Positions 8,598 through 17,581 of a DNA stretch of 59,947 nt are shown here, one piece after another. Numbering within the stretch: the stretch's first letter is position 1; every line of letters starts with the position of its first letter. The stretch is from the NCBI GenBank assembly GCA_021781815.1, contig JAJXWB010000022.1:1-59947 (forward strand), read 5' to 3'. Source of the DNA: Pseudomonadota bacterium. Lineage in GTDB: Bacteria; Pseudomonadota; Alphaproteobacteria; Rhizobiales; Beijerinckiaceae. The notes under the pieces were generated by a model that did not search any database, was not told the origin of the DNA, and saw nothing but the letters and a program-made list of their open reading frames with translations. Made by a program: the position numbers and the translations under genes.

Positions 8598-9404
8598 TCA
8601 TTGCCCCCGCGCGAGCGCGGCAAGGAGTTCGTCATGCGTTGCGGCCGGAGCAGCCGCCAGCGTTCCATGCGTCAGGTCGCCGCGATTATACGCTGGCGCC
8701 CGGCGGTCGAGGCCGGTGAGCTTGCCGCCGGCTTCATGCAGGATCAGATCGGCTGCTGCAATATCCCAATCGTGGCAATTTGGCGAGGAAATAGCCGCGT
8801 CGATCTCGGCGGACGCGACCTGTGCGAAGCGCACCGCGAGCGAGGGAATTTTCGTAACGAGCGTCATTCCGGCGATTGCTGCGGCATTTGTCGTCATCGG
8901 TTGCGGCCCGGCGATACGCCCGCCGGCGAGTCGCGCATTCGTCGAAAGTTTGAGCAGCTTCCCATTGCGCCGCGCGCCGCAGCCAAGCGCGGCGACGAAG
9001 CGTTCGCCGAGCGCCGGCGCCGCAACAGCGCCCGCGACTGGCCGGCCGCCGCGAACCAGCGCGACCGAGACTGACCATCGCGCGTCGCCGTTGGCGAAGC
9101 CGCGCGTGCCGTCGATCGGATCGACGACGAGCACAGCCTCGCGGTCCGGCCGCGCCGCCGGATCGGCGCCCTCCTCGGACAGCCAGCCCGCTTCAGGAAA
9201 AAGCGTCAGCAGCCGTTCCGCCAAAAAGGCGTCGACGGCGAGATCCGCCTCCGTGACGGGCGATCCGCCGGGCTTGTATTGCGTGCGGGCGGTCGTCTTC
9301 TCGCCGGGCCGGAACCAGCGCATCGCGACCGCGCCGGCTTCCGCGGCCACGGCGTCCAGCGCATCGGCGATCTGCCCGACGGACGTTTCGGCAAGTTGCA
9401 GCAT
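8598..9404 (-). CDS. Inositol monophosphatase superfamily protein, CysQ-like 3'(2'),5'-bisphosphate nucleotidase
   Basis: This Mg-dependent phosphatase-fold protein probably hydrolyses 3'-phosphoadenosine 5'-phosphate (PAP) or inositol phosphates. Visible signatures are SPVTEADLAVD, WLSEE with the metal-binding glutamate, DPIDGTRGF and the C-terminal CHDWDIAAADLILHEAGG block. The ATG at 9404 gives 268 residues, a usual length. The frame is open upstream, but conservation appears to begin near this ATG. It sits first in the waaA/lpxK gene string. The CysQ-like label rests on its context and overall pattern; the exact substrate is not decided by sequence. Confidence 0.88.
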   Translation of the reverse strand: MLQLAETSVGQIADALDAVAAEAGAVAMRWFRPGEKTTARTQYKPGGSPVTEADLAVDAFLAERLLTLFPEAGWLSEEGADPAARPDREAVLVVDPIDGTRGFANGDARWSVSVALVRGGRPVAGAVAAPALGERFVAALGCGARRNGKLLKLSTNARLAGGRIAGPQPMTTNAAAIAGMTLVTKIPSLAVRFAQVASAEIDAAISSPNCHDWDIAAADLILHEAGGKLTGLDRRAPAYNRGDLTHGTLAAAPAATHDELLAALARGQ

Positions 9405-9570
9405 GCCCCGGTGGTAGGCCGCGCGCGTGGCGAGCGCAAGGCGCCGCGCCAATTCAGTCGAATTTGAATCTTCTGCTTCGGACCCTGTCGACCAAGTCGC
9501 CGCATTTACGGGGATTTCACCAAGCGCATTAGGGCTTTGGGCGGTGTGGCGGCGCGACCATCGGGGCGAA

Positions 9571-10002
9571 ATGAATGAGGTTCCCATGTCCGCTTCCGCC
9601 TTGCATTCGACCGAATTCGCGCAACCTGTCGCGCAATGGCGCGGCCTTGCCATCGGCGTTGAGGAAAGCGGCGACGCGTTCATCTATCGCGTACGGATGG
9701 TTCATGACGATCCGATCAACGCGACTGTCATCGTGCAGACCGTGGATGAGCGCGAGGCCGTCGCCGCATGGCGCTACTGGAGCGCCAGCCTGAAGCTGCC
9801 GCGACTGATCGAACAGGCGACTGGCGGCTTTCTGTCGCTTGAGCGCCGCTGCGGCGCTCTTCTCGTCCGCGACCGCGCCGCGCGCCGCCGCGGCTCGCCG
9901 CTGTTCGCCCGCCGTCCCCGCCGCCTAGCTGCGCGCAAGCCCGGCCGCGCGCACAACCTCAACGTTCATTCCGGCGAGCGCGAGATCATCGCGCGGAGCT
10001 GA
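9571..10002 (+). CDS. Conserved hypothetical protein, DUF6101-like
   Basis: A 143-residue soluble protein with a basic C-terminal tail ending in HSGEREIIARS. This ending, the Arg-rich RRPRRLAARKPGR stretch and the location beside ubiA resemble the Rhizobiales DUF6101 family, so I use that name with reservation. Two starts are possible: ATG 9571, used here, and ATG 9586, which has GAGG five bases upstream. It converges on ubiA with a 23-base gap and is divergent from the CysQ-type gene. No catalytic motif is recognised. Confidence 0.6.
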   Translation: MNEVPMSASALHSTEFAQPVAQWRGLAIGVEESGDAFIYRVRMVHDDPINATVIVQTVDEREAVAAWRYWSASLKLPRLIEQATGGFLSLERRCGALLVRDRAARRRGSPLFARRPRRLAARKPGRAHNLNVHSGEREIIARS

Positions 10003-10025
10003 ATGAGATCGGCGACGCCGCCGGC

Positions 10026-10967
10026 TCATATCGCCGCAGCGATCGCCGCGGCCAGAAAACCAGCAAACAGAAGCAGTCCCGCATCGCGATTCGAGCGAAA
10101 CAGGCGCAGCGCGCGAATCTTGTCGTCTGGACAGATCGAAACAACCTGCCATGCCAGATGCGCGGCGAACGCAGCGACGCCGAGTTGCGCCCATGCCGGA
10201 ACATGCGCGGTCAGGACGGCGCTCTCGGCCAGCGCCGCTGCGCCTGCATACAGCGCCCCGACCGCGATCCGCACATGGTCGCCAAACAGCCGCGCTGTCG
10301 AGCGCACGCCCGCGATGGAGTCGTCCTTGATGTCCTGCAGCGCGTAAATCGTGTCGTAGCCGATCGTCCAGAGGATCGCCGAGGCGTAGACAAGCACGGC
10401 GGGCAGGGCGATCGCGCCGAATATCGCAGCCCAGCCCATCAGGCCGCCCCAGCCGAACGCGAGGCCGAGCACCGCCTGCGGCCAGGAAGTGACGCGCTTC
10501 ATGAACGGATAGGCGAGCACGATCAGCAGCGAGGCGAAGCCAAGGGCGATGGCGAGGCGATTGAAAGAGAGCAGGACGCCAAGCCCGACGAGGCATTGCA
10601 GGACGAGAAAGATCTTGGCCTGTCGCGGGGTGACGCGCTCTGACGGCAGCGGGCGGCCGCGCGTGCGCTCGACCTGCGCGTCTATGTCGCGGTCGACGAG
10701 ATCGTTGTAGGTCGACCCGGCGCCGCGCATGGCGATCGCGCCGACCAGAAACAGCGCAAGATGCGCGAGATGGGGGCCGCGGCCTTCGACCGCGCTCGCG
10801 AGCGCGCTCGATTCCCAGCACGGCAGCAGCAGCAACCACCAGCCGATCGGCCGGTCTATCCGGGCGAGCTGGACAAAGGGCGCAGCCCAGTCCGGAGCAA
10901 GCGCAAGAACCGGATGGCCGACGACGGAATCCGGGAGCAGGCGGGCCTTGTCGGGCGAGGCGTTCAC
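10026..10967 (-). CDS. ubiA: 4-hydroxybenzoate polyprenyltransferase
   Basis: UbiA prenylates 4-hydroxybenzoate in the inner membrane, the first membrane step of ubiquinone synthesis. The 313 residues have about eight membrane helices and both aspartate-rich motifs: NDLVDRDID followed by the VERTRGRPLPS loop, and the second DIKDD in YALQDIKDDSIAG. The start is taken as GTG 10967 because the upstream gene stops with a GTGA overlap here, giving a normal-length protein. The long frame beyond it is antisense to other DNA. Ubiquinone fits the quinone-dependent respiratory chain in this window. Confidence 0.95.
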   Translation of the reverse strand: MNASPDKARLLPDSVVGHPVLALAPDWAAPFVQLARIDRPIGWWLLLLPCWESSALASAVEGRGPHLAHLALFLVGAIAMRGAGSTYNDLVDRDIDAQVERTRGRPLPSERVTPRQAKIFLVLQCLVGLGVLLSFNRLAIALGFASLLIVLAYPFMKRVTSWPQAVLGLAFGWGGLMGWAAIFGAIALPAVLVYASAILWTIGYDTIYALQDIKDDSIAGVRSTARLFGDHVRIAVGALYAGAAALAESAVLTAHVPAWAQLGVAAFAAHLAWQVVSICPDDKIRALRLFRSNRDAGLLLFAGFLAAAIAAAI

Positions 10968-11407
10968 AACGGGCCGGTGGGCAGCTTCTGGGCTTGGGAT
11001 TCCCCCATGCCCTGAGCCTGTTTCTCCTTCATTTCCTTGACCTTGGCCGCGATGCCGCAGGCCTGGCTGGCCGTCTTGGAGAATTGCGCGCGCTGTTGCT
11101 TGGCGCCGTCGATCAACTGATCGGGCAGGGCGCACCAGTCCTTGTTTTTTTCCATATATGCGACGGTCTCGCCGAGAATGCCGGACAGAGAACGGAATTT
11201 CGGACAGGCGGCCTGCGGATCGAGCTGCTTTTTCTTCGGCCCGCTGCCGGTCATCGCATTGAGCTGGGCGATCACGCCATCGCGCCGTTTCATGAACGCC
11301 TGAATGTCGGTCTGGCAGTCCGCGCGCGCGGGCGCCGAGGCGACGAATAACATGAACAAAGCGCCGGCGCCGACGGCGGCGCGGTAAAATGTCGGAAACG
11401 CAAACAT
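10964..11407 (-). CDS. Small secreted protein with conserved cysteines
   Basis: A 147-residue protein with a typical Sec signal peptide (hydrophobic core GALFMLFVASAPARA, likely cleaved just before the aspartate of ADCQTD). The mature part is helical and charged, with four cysteines at about 31, 68, 92 and 117 that could form two disulfides. I recognise it as a type of conserved periplasmic hypothetical common in Rhizobiales but know no function. Its TGA overlaps the GTG of ubiA by a GTGA, so the two are translationally coupled. The frame is open far upstream, but that is antisense to the atp operon. Confidence 0.8.
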   Translation of the reverse strand: MFAFPTFYRAAVGAGALFMLFVASAPARADCQTDIQAFMKRRDGVIAQLNAMTGSGPKKKQLDPQAACPKFRSLSGILGETVAYMEKNKDWCALPDQLIDGAKQQRAQFSKTASQACGIAAKVKEMKEKQAQGMGESQAQKLPTGPL

Positions 11408-11798
11408 GGGCCCAGCCTTCTCAAGAGGCGCATTCTTACCAAGCGCGCGGGGCCGACGGCAAGCCGCGCTTGCGAGGCGTAGACCACGGCAAAACGGCAG
11501 CTTTTTGGCAACCGGCGCGCGCAGTTCCCGGGCGCAGGCCGCCGCGCCCCGGAGCAGGACCGGAGCGAATGCTATCATGCGGCATGGAAGACTATTTAAT
11601 TTCAATCGATTAGATCGGCGCGCGGTCGCCTTGACATCAAATTGCCCCATCAATATGGTGCGCGCGATTTTCAAGGGGCGTGGTCGTTCACTGCGTCGAT
11701 TCCCCGGCAAAGTCGGCAATCCCTGGGTCTTGCGATGCGGCTCGCTTTTGTGGGCGGGCCGGCCTATACGTGCGCCGGACTTTATCCGGAGATCGACA
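11408..11798. other. 391-base intergenic region upstream of the atp operon
   Basis: This divergent region separates the secreted-protein gene from atpI. It contains a strong plus-strand promoter at 11631-11659 and then a leader of about 130 bases before the atpI ATG. A ten-codon-scale ATG ORF near 11584 is too short to support as a gene. I see no tRNA or known riboswitch, and no convincing promoter for the minus-strand gene. Confidence 0.6.
11631..11659 (+). promoter_or_regulatory. Sigma-70-type promoter of the F0 ATP synthase operon
   Basis: A perfect -35 TTGACA lies at 11631-11636, then a 17-base spacer, then TATGGT at 11654-11659, which matches four of the six -10 consensus bases. It is oriented toward atpI, about 140 bases upstream of its ATG. 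It is one of the two best sigma-70 matches in the window. Confidence 0.7.
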
Positions 11799-12137
11799 AT
11801 GTCCGGCGGCGAAAGCGACGGAAACGACGCGGAACTGAGGGCGCGGCTCGATGCGCTCGCGGGCCGGCTGTCGGATCGACGTAACGATCCCGCTGCGGCG
11901 GACGGCGACAGGCCGGACGACGGGGGCAGGGGCCGGGCTCTTGGCCAGGGAATGAGAGTGGTCGGCGAACTGGTTGGGGCCATTGGCGTCGGCGGGTTCA
12001 TCGGCTGGGAGCTGGACCGGTGGCTCGGGACGGCGCCCGCGATGCTGGTGGTTTTTCTCGGACTGGGAACGGCCGCGGCGTTTTTGAATCTGTACCGGAT
12101 GGGCTCCTCCGGGCCGCCCGGTCGGGATGGAACATAG
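11799..12137 (+). CDS. atpI: AtpI, F0 ATP synthase accessory protein
   Basis: A 112-residue membrane protein with a charged N-terminal half and two transmembrane helices (about residues 55-72 and 79-98), matching AtpI/YjgN-type proteins that sit first in atp operons. AtpI assists assembly of the c-ring and may handle Mg ions. The ATG at 11799 has GGAG eight bases upstream. It leads the operon atpI-B-E-F'-F; atpB begins 65 bases later. Only F0 genes are here, so the F1 genes are elsewhere, as is usual in Alphaproteobacteria. Confidence 0.9.
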   Translation: MSGGESDGNDAELRARLDALAGRLSDRRNDPAAADGDRPDDGGRGRALGQGMRVVGELVGAIGVGGFIGWELDRWLGTAPAMLVVFLGLGTAAAFLNLYRMGSSGPPGRDGT

Positions 12138-12202
12138 CGGACGATCCGCGCGAATCGGGTTCCGACGCCCGGCGTCGAACGGTTGACGAAGAGGATGCGA
12201 TA

Positions 12203-12964
12203 GTGGCGGCCGAAGCTCAGGCGATCAATCCGATCCACCAGTTCACCATCAATCGCCTGTACGATCTGCGTGTCGGCGGCCTCGATGTGTCGTTCAGCAA
12301 CGCTTCGCTGTTCATGGTCATCATCATCCTCGCGGTGATGGCGCTGATGCTGCTCGGCACGTCCGGCCGCCATATCGTTCCGACGCGCGTTCAGGCGTTG
12401 GCGGAAATGGCCTACGAATTCGTAGCGTCCACGGTGAAGGGCACGATGGGCGCCGAGGGAATGCGGTTCTTCCCCTTCGTGTTCTCCCTGTTCATCTTCA
12501 TCCTGACCGCCAATCTCATCGGCCTTCTGCCGACAGCCTTCTCTGTCACCAGCCAGATCCTCGTCACCTTCTCGTTCGCGATCCTGGTGATCGGCCTCGT
12601 CATCCTCTATGGCTTCTATCGCCACGGCGTTGGCTTCCTGAAACTGTTCGTGCCGCACGGCGTGCCGCTGCCTGTGCTCGTGGTTCTCGTGCCGATCGAG
12701 ATCATCTCCTTCCTGTCGCGTCCGATCTCGCTCTCGGTTCGTCTCTTTGCCAATATTCTGGCGGGTCACATCACGCTCGCCGTTTTCGGCGGGTTCGTGC
12801 TCATGCTGATCGGCGCGGGCGCGTGGTCGATTCTGTCGCCGATTCCCCTGCTCGCCATCACCGCGCTTTACGCGCTCGAATTGCTCGTCGCCTGCCTGCA
12901 GGCGTTCGTGTTCGCCGTTCTCACCTGCGTCTATCTCAACGACGCGCTTCACCCGGGCCACTAA
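12203..12964 (+). CDS. atpB: F0F1 ATP synthase subunit a
   Basis: Subunit a forms the two proton half-channels next to the c-ring. The protein has 253 residues and five to six membrane helices; the essential arginine lies in the [15 protein letters not shown] motif, and a family-typical N-terminus INPIHQFTI is present. I place the start at GTG 12203, with GAAGAGG eight bases upstream; the open frame further upstream overlaps atpI and lacks family resemblance. It ends with a double stop TAATAA. Confidence 0.95.
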   Translation: MAAEAQAINPIHQFTINRLYDLRVGGLDVSFSNASLFMVIIILAVMALMLLGTSGRHIVPTRVQALAEMAYEFVASTVKGTMGAEGMRFFPFVFSLFIFILTANLIGLLPTAFSVTSQILVTFSFAILVIGLVILYGFYRHGVGFLKLFVPHGVPLPVLVVLVPIEIISFLSRPISLSVRLFANILAGHITLAVFGGFVLMLIGAGAWSILSPIPLLAITALYALELLVACLQAFVFAVLTCVYLNDALHPGH

Positions 12965-12974
12965 TAAACAGGAT

Positions 12975-12990
12975 CGATCGCCAGCGATCG
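12975..12990 (+). other. Short hairpin in the atpB-atpE spacer
   Basis: CGATCG at 12975-12980 and 12985-12990 flank a CCAG loop, eleven bases after the atpB stop. Hairpins upstream of atpE are often proposed to protect or promote translation of the highly needed c subunit mRNA; here that role is only inferred. There is no T tract. Confidence 0.35.
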
Positions 12991-13040
12991 TTCGCCAACA
13001 ACAGATAGTCGCCCTCCAAAACGACCGAAGGTGCATAAAA

Positions 13041-13265
13041 ATGGATCCTATGGCTCTCAAGTACATCGGCGCCGGTCTCGCGGCGATCGGCACCGGCGCC
13101 GCCGCTATCGGCGTTGGCATTATTTTCGGTAATTTCGTGAACGGCGCGCTGCGCAATCCGTCGGCGGCGGCCGGCCAGTTCACCAACGCGATCATCGGCG
13201 CGGCGCTTGCCGAAGGTCTCGGCATCTTCGCGTTCCTCATCGCGATCCTCCTGTACCTGAAGTAA
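13041..13265 (+). CDS. atpE: F0F1 ATP synthase subunit c
   Basis: This 74-residue hairpin of two membrane helices forms the rotor ring that carries protons. The glycine-rich first helix ([17 protein letters not shown]) and the ion-binding glutamate in the second ([11 protein letters not shown]) are intact; glutamate in that pattern indicates proton coupling, not sodium. The ATG at 13041 has GAAGG nine bases upstream. It lies between atpB and the b' gene in one operon. Confidence 0.97.
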   Translation: MDPMALKYIGAGLAAIGTGAAAIGVGIIFGNFVNGALRNPSAAAGQFTNAIIGAALAEGLGIFAFLIAILLYLK

Positions 13266-13332
13266 AGCTCACGCGCGCTCCGGTTCGCCGGAGCGCGCCC
13301 TCGATTTTCGATTTTCTGAAGCGGAAGCGATC

Positions 13333-13899
13333 ATGGCCGAACACGCCGCCAACGCCGAACACGGCGCAACCCACGCGGGCACCGAAGCGCCCGGCGGTGG
13401 GCATGACAATGCGTTCCCGCCGTTCGACGCAACGCATTTCGCCTCGCAGTTCGTCTGGCTCGCGATCACATTCGGTCTGCTGTATCTGCTGATGTCGCGC
13501 ATCGCTCTGCCGCGCGTCGCCAACATTCTGAAGGACCGCGGCGACCGCGTTGCGGCTGACGTCGACGCCGCCAGGGCCGCGCAGGAAAAAGCCGAAGCCG
13601 CCCGCGTCGAACACGACCGCACGCTGGCCGAAGCAAAGGCTCACGCCCAGGCCTTGGGCCAGGAGGCGCACCAGCAGCTCGCAGCCGAGTCCGACGCCAA
13701 GCGAAAGGCGCTCGAATCGGACCTCAATGCCAAGCTCGCCGTCGCAGACGCGCAAATCGCGGACATGAAGGCGAAGGCCATGTCCAATGTCGAAAGCATA
13801 GCCAGAGACGCTGCTATGGCGATCGTCGAACAGATCACCGGCAAGGCCGCCGATCCGGAAAAGATCGCCGCAGCGCTTGCCTCAGCTACGAAGGCGTGA
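13333..13899 (+). CDS. atpF': F0F1 ATP synthase subunit b'
   Basis: This is the first of two b-type stator subunits, as in photosynthetic and related Alphaproteobacteria where b and b' form a heterodimer. The 188 residues comprise a His/Ala-rich N-terminal extension of about 35 residues, one membrane helix (FVWLAITFGLLYLLMSRIALP) and a long alanine-rich coiled coil ending in a helix that contacts F1 delta. The N-terminal extension is typical of b'. The ATG at 13333 has GGAAG five bases upstream. Confidence 0.93.
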   Translation: MAEHAANAEHGATHAGTEAPGGGHDNAFPPFDATHFASQFVWLAITFGLLYLLMSRIALPRVANILKDRGDRVAADVDAARAAQEKAEAARVEHDRTLAEAKAHAQALGQEAHQQLAAESDAKRKALESDLNAKLAVADAQIADMKAKAMSNVESIARDAAMAIVEQITGKAADPEKIAAALASATKA

Positions 13900-13903
13900 G
13901 CTC

Positions 13904-14389
13904 ATGGAATTCGAAGCCGAACATTTTGTAGCGATCGGTTTTCTGCTGTTCATAGCCGTTCTTGCTTACAAGGGTGTCCACAAGCTTATCGTCGGCGCGC
14001 TCGACTCGCGCATCGAGAGCGTAAAGGCTGAACTCGCCGAAGCGCAGAAGCTGCGCGCAGAAGCGCAGCATTTGCTCGCCTCGTTCGAGCAGAAGCGCAA
14101 GGACGCCGAAGCCGACGCTGCCGCCATCGTTGCGCAGGCGCGGCAGGAAGCCGAACTGCTCTCCAGGGAAACGCACGAACGCATCGCCGATTTTGTCGCC
14201 CGTCGCACGAAGCAGGCGCAGGACAAGATTGCGCAGGCCGAAGTGCAGGCGGCAAGCGATGTTCGCGCAGCGGCGGCCGATGCTGCCGCCAGGGCCGCCG
14301 AGACGGTGCTCAGGACCGAGACCCGGGGCGCGGCCGGCGCATCGCTGGTTGATCAGGGCATCGTGGACCTCGCACGTCTGCTGCACTGA
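13904..14389 (+). CDS. atpF: F0F1 ATP synthase subunit b
   Basis: The second b-type stator subunit has 161 residues: a short N-terminus MEFEAEHFVAIGFLLFI, one membrane helix and a charged coiled coil (residues about 35-140). It begins 5 bases after b' ends. The ATG 13904 is chosen over a start 27 bases upstream, which would overlap b' and add residues not seen in the family. It is the last gene of the operon; an intrinsic terminator follows at 14414. Confidence 0.95.
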   Translation: MEFEAEHFVAIGFLLFIAVLAYKGVHKLIVGALDSRIESVKAELAEAQKLRAEAQHLLASFEQKRKDAEADAAAIVAQARQEAELLSRETHERIADFVARRTKQAQDKIAQAEVQAASDVRAAAADAAARAAETVLRTETRGAAGASLVDQGIVDLARLLH

Positions 14390-14413
14390 CCGGACGGCCT
14401 GCCGAAGATCTGG

Positions 14414-14447
14414 AAACGCCGGCTCCCTGGCCGGCGTTTTGCTTTTT
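14414..14447 (+). terminator. Intrinsic terminator of the atp operon
   Basis: A GC-rich stem (AAACGCCGG at 14414-14422 pairing with CCGGCGTTT at 14431-14439) is followed by TTTTGCTTTTT through 14447. It lies 25 bases after the atpF stop and 104 bases before the convergent gcvPB stop. On the minus strand the tail is weaker, so it works mainly for atp. Confidence 0.85.
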
Positions 14448-14550
14448 GGCGAAGTGTCATGGCCGCGACCGCGGGCATGCAGGGCCGCACATGCGTCGGG
14501 TCGCTCCGGGCTCCAGATCGCGTCGTGCGCATGGAACCGTCGCGCGCGCC

Positions 14551-16113
14551 TCACTCCGCCGCTTCGACCCACGGCTCCCTGGGCGTCCATTTGAGCACCG
14601 GCTTGCGCGCGGCGCGCGTTTCGTCGAGCCTGGCGCGCGGACTGAAGCGGGGCGCCTTTTCAAACCGCTCCGTCTCTCCGCGCAGCGCGCGAAATGCGAG
14701 ATCGCGCATCGCCATGATGAACAGATCGAGGGAGGATCGCGATTCCGATTCGGTTGGCTCGATCAGCATCGCGCCCTTCACCACCAGCGGGAAATAGACG
14801 GTCATGGGGTGGTAGCCCTCATCGATCAGCGCCTTGGCGAAATCGAGCGTCGAGACATGCGCGCTCTTGAGCCAACTCTCGTCGAACAGCACCTCGTGCA
14901 TGCATGCGCGATCGCCAAACGGCTGCGAGAAAATATCCGACAGGCCGGCGCGTACGTAATTGGCGTTGAGCACCGCATCTTCCGACGCTTGCCGCAATCC
15001 GTCGGCGCCATGCGACAACATGTAGGACAGGGCGCGTACATACATGCCCATCTGCCCATGAAAGGCCGTGACCCGCCCGAACGCCTGATTGCCGCTCTGG
15101 TCTTCGATCAGCCGCAACGCGCGCCCATCGTCCCGTAAAAACGGAACCGGCGCGAAATCCGCGAGCCGCTCCGATAGCACGACGGGGCCGGACCCCGGCC
15201 CGCCGCCGCCGTGCGGCGTCGAAAATGTTTTGTGCAGATTGATGTGCATGGCGTCGACGCCGAGATCGCCCGGCCGCGCCACGCCGACGATCGCGTTGAA
15301 ATTCGCTCCGTCGCAATAGAAATAGGCGCCCGCCTCATGCACCGCCGCCGCAATCTCCACGATCTCGCGCTCGAACAGGCCGCAGGTGTTGGGATTGGTG
15401 AGCATGATCGCCGCGACATGCGGGCCGAGCTTCGCCTTTACGGCGTCGGGATGGACGAGACCGTCCTCGCCGGCGGGCACCGATTGCACGTCGAAGCCGA
15501 TGAGGGCGGCCGTCGCCGGATTGGTGCCGTGCGCGGAATCCGGCACGAGAACCGTCGTGCGGGTCTCACCTTCTCCGCGTGAAGAAATGGCCGCCTTGAT
15601 CGCCATCATGCCCGCGAGTTCGCCATGCGCGCCGGCCTTCGGCGACAGCGCCACGGCCTTCATGCCGGTCAGCTCGATAAGCCAGCGCGACAATTCCTGC
15701 ATCAACGCCAGCGCGCCTTCGATTGTCGATTGCGGTTGCAGCGGATGCACGTCGGCGAAGCCCGGCAGCCGCGCCATTTTCTCGTTGAGGCGCGGATTGT
15801 GTTTCATCGTGCAGGAGCCGAGCGGGAAAAGTCCCGCGTCGATCGAATAATTGTTCCGCGACAGGCGCACATAATGGCGCACGGCCTCGGGTTCCGACAG
15901 GCCAGGCAGTGCGAGATCGTCGGCGCGGGTCAGACCGCCGAGACGGTCTGCGAAGGGCGCCGGTTCGTCGATGTCGATTCCGGTCGAGTCGAACCGGCCC
16001 TGATCGAAGATCAGCGGCTCCTCGATGTCGAGCGCGCGATTGCCGGTAAACGTTTCGCGCGCGGCGCCATGCGCCTCGCCGGGCCGGGTGGGGCGTCCCT
16101 GGTTGTTCATCAT
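14551..16113 (-). CDS. gcvPB: Glycine dehydrogenase (decarboxylating) subunit 2
   Basis: The beta half of the split P-protein decarboxylates glycine and passes the aminomethyl group to the lipoyl arm of GcvH. It carries the pyridoxal phosphate lysine in INLHKTFSTPHGGGGPGSGP, plus the N-terminal LGSCTMKHNPR block. At 520 residues it is full length. Two adjacent ATGs start the gene; the first (16111-16113) overlaps the gcvPA stop as TGATG, indicating coupled translation. It is the last gene of the gcvT-H-PA-PB operon. Confidence 0.97.
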   Translation of the reverse strand: MMNNQGRPTRPGEAHGAARETFTGNRALDIEEPLIFDQGRFDSTGIDIDEPAPFADRLGGLTRADDLALPGLSEPEAVRHYVRLSRNNYSIDAGLFPLGSCTMKHNPRLNEKMARLPGFADVHPLQPQSTIEGALALMQELSRWLIELTGMKAVALSPKAGAHGELAGMMAIKAAISSRGEGETRTTVLVPDSAHGTNPATAALIGFDVQSVPAGEDGLVHPDAVKAKLGPHVAAIMLTNPNTCGLFEREIVEIAAAVHEAGAYFYCDGANFNAIVGVARPGDLGVDAMHINLHKTFSTPHGGGGPGSGPVVLSERLADFAPVPFLRDDGRALRLIEDQSGNQAFGRVTAFHGQMGMYVRALSYMLSHGADGLRQASEDAVLNANYVRAGLSDIFSQPFGDRACMHEVLFDESWLKSAHVSTLDFAKALIDEGYHPMTVYFPLVVKGAMLIEPTESESRSSLDLFIMAMRDLAFRALRGETERFEKAPRFSPRARLDETRAARKPVLKWTPREPWVEAAE

Positions 16114-17453
16114 CAGCGCTCTCCCCGCAAAGCCGCAATAAACGTCGTGCGGTCCTCGTCTGTGTTCACTTCCGTATTGGCGACGATCAGCAGATCGTCG
16201 AGCCCGGCCGCAGGCAGCAGGCGCGAAACCGGCACGCCGGCCAGCACGCCGCGCGCCGCCATGTTCTCGACCAGCGCCGCCGCATCGCCTTTCACGCGAA
16301 TGGTGAACTCGTTGAAGAAGGTCTTGTTCAGAATCTCCACGCCCGGAACGTCCGCCAGCATGTCGGCGAGTTTCACGGCATTGGCGTGATTGACGCGCGC
16401 CAGTTGGCGTAGGCCCGTTCCCCCCAGCAGCGTCATGTGGATCGAGAACGCCAGCGCGCACAGGCCGGAATTGGTGCAGATGTTCGACGTCGCCTTCTCG
16501 CGACGGATGTGTTGCTCGCGCGTCGATAGCGTCAGCACGAACCCGCGTTTCCCGTTGGCGTCGACCGTCTCGCCGCACAAGCGGCCGGGCATCTGCCGAA
16601 TCAGCTTTTCGCGCGTGGCGAACAGGCCGACATAGGGGCCGCCGAAGGTGAGGGCGTTGCCGATCGACTGGCCTTCGCCGACCACGATGTCCGCGCCCAT
16701 GTCGCCGGGCGCGCGCACGAGACCGAGCGAAACCGCTTCCGTGAATACCGCAACCAGCAGCGCGCCATTGGCGTGGCAGGCGTCGGCGATCGGCTGGAGA
16801 TCGCGCAGGTTGCCGAACACGTCGGGCGATTGCACGACAACGCAGGACGTATCCTTGTCGATCGCCGCAATGATGTTTTCGCGCGCGAAAATGTCCGGCG
16901 GCAGCGAGGCCGCGGCGTCGCCCGCCATGCCGGAGATCGTGCGCACGACGGCCGCATAATGCGGATGCAGCCCGCCCGACAGGATCGCCTTGCGCCGGCG
17001 TGTCACGCGATGCGCCATCAAAACGGCCTCGCCGCAGCCGGTCGAGCCGTCGTACATTGAGGCGTTCGCCACATCCATCGCGGTCAGGCGCGCGACCTGC
17101 GTCTGGAATTCGAACATGTATTGCAGCGTGCCCTGAGCGATCTCCGGCTGGTAGGGCGTGTAGCTCGTCAGAAATTCCGAGCGCTGGATCAGATGATCGA
17201 CCGAGGCCGGCACATGATGCTTGTATGCGCCCGCGCCGACGAAGAACGGCGCGCTGGACGCCGGGACATTGCGGTTCGACAGGTTCGACAGAAATCGCTC
17301 GACGTCGATCTCCGTCTTGCGGCGCGGCAGATCGACGAGCCTGTCGAGCACCTTGTCCTGCGGAATGTCCGCGAACAATTCGCGGACCGACGACACGCCG
17401 ATTTTGGTGAGCATGTCCTCACGGTCCTGCGGCGTGTGGGGAAGATAGCGCAT
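16113..17453 (-). CDS. gcvPA: Glycine dehydrogenase (decarboxylating) subunit 1
   Basis: The alpha half of the split glycine decarboxylase has 446 residues and shares the aminotransferase fold but lacks the catalytic lysine motif found in GcvPB. Typical blocks are [14 protein letters not shown] at the N-terminus, [32 protein letters not shown] and the [14 protein letters not shown] cofactor-site region. It must pair with GcvPB, whose start overlaps its stop. A 128-base spacer with a strong hairpin separates it from gcvH upstream. Confidence 0.97.
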   Translation of the reverse strand: MRYLPHTPQDREDMLTKIGVSSVRELFADIPQDKVLDRLVDLPRRKTEIDVERFLSNLSNRNVPASSAPFFVGAGAYKHHVPASVDHLIQRSEFLTSYTPYQPEIAQGTLQYMFEFQTQVARLTAMDVANASMYDGSTGCGEAVLMAHRVTRRRKAILSGGLHPHYAAVVRTISGMAGDAAASLPPDIFARENIIAAIDKDTSCVVVQSPDVFGNLRDLQPIADACHANGALLVAVFTEAVSLGLVRAPGDMGADIVVGEGQSIGNALTFGGPYVGLFATREKLIRQMPGRLCGETVDANGKRGFVLTLSTREQHIRREKATSNICTNSGLCALAFSIHMTLLGGTGLRQLARVNHANAVKLADMLADVPGVEILNKTFFNEFTIRVKGDAAALVENMAARGVLAGVPVSRLLPAAGLDDLLIVANTEVNTDEDRTTFIAALRGER

Positions 17454-17522
17454 GGGGAACCGCCTGCTGTTGGCTCGCGGGCCGTCAGGCCCGTGTGTTC
17501 GGCTTGAAACCAGGTACGATCC

Positions 17523-17570
17523 GTCATCGCGGGCGACGCGAAGCGATCCGCCGCCGTCGTCCGCAATGAC
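17523..17570. repeat. Inverted repeat within the gcv operon, Rhizobiales intergenic-repeat type
   Basis: Two 16-base arms, 17523-17538 (GTCATCGCGGGCGACG) and 17555-17570 (CGTCGTCCGCAATGAC), pair at 14 positions, with one wobble and one mismatch, around a 16-base loop. The sequence resembles dispersed intergenic palindromes with GTCATTGCGAGCGAAG-like arms seen in Rhizobiales. It lies between gcvH and gcvPA and could slow or process the operon mRNA; no T tract follows. Confidence 0.55.
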
Positions 17571-17581
17571 CGGCGGAATCG

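Noticed and set aside
11408-13240. Upstream extension of the secreted-protein frame to 758 codons, antisense to the atp operon
   Set aside because: The extension covers atpI, atpB and atpE in reverse and encodes only low-complexity sequence; the signal peptide marks the true start at 11407.
16601-17060. Several open frames inside gcvPA
   Set aside because: All are out-of-frame shadows of a complete gene without a ribosome site or family match.
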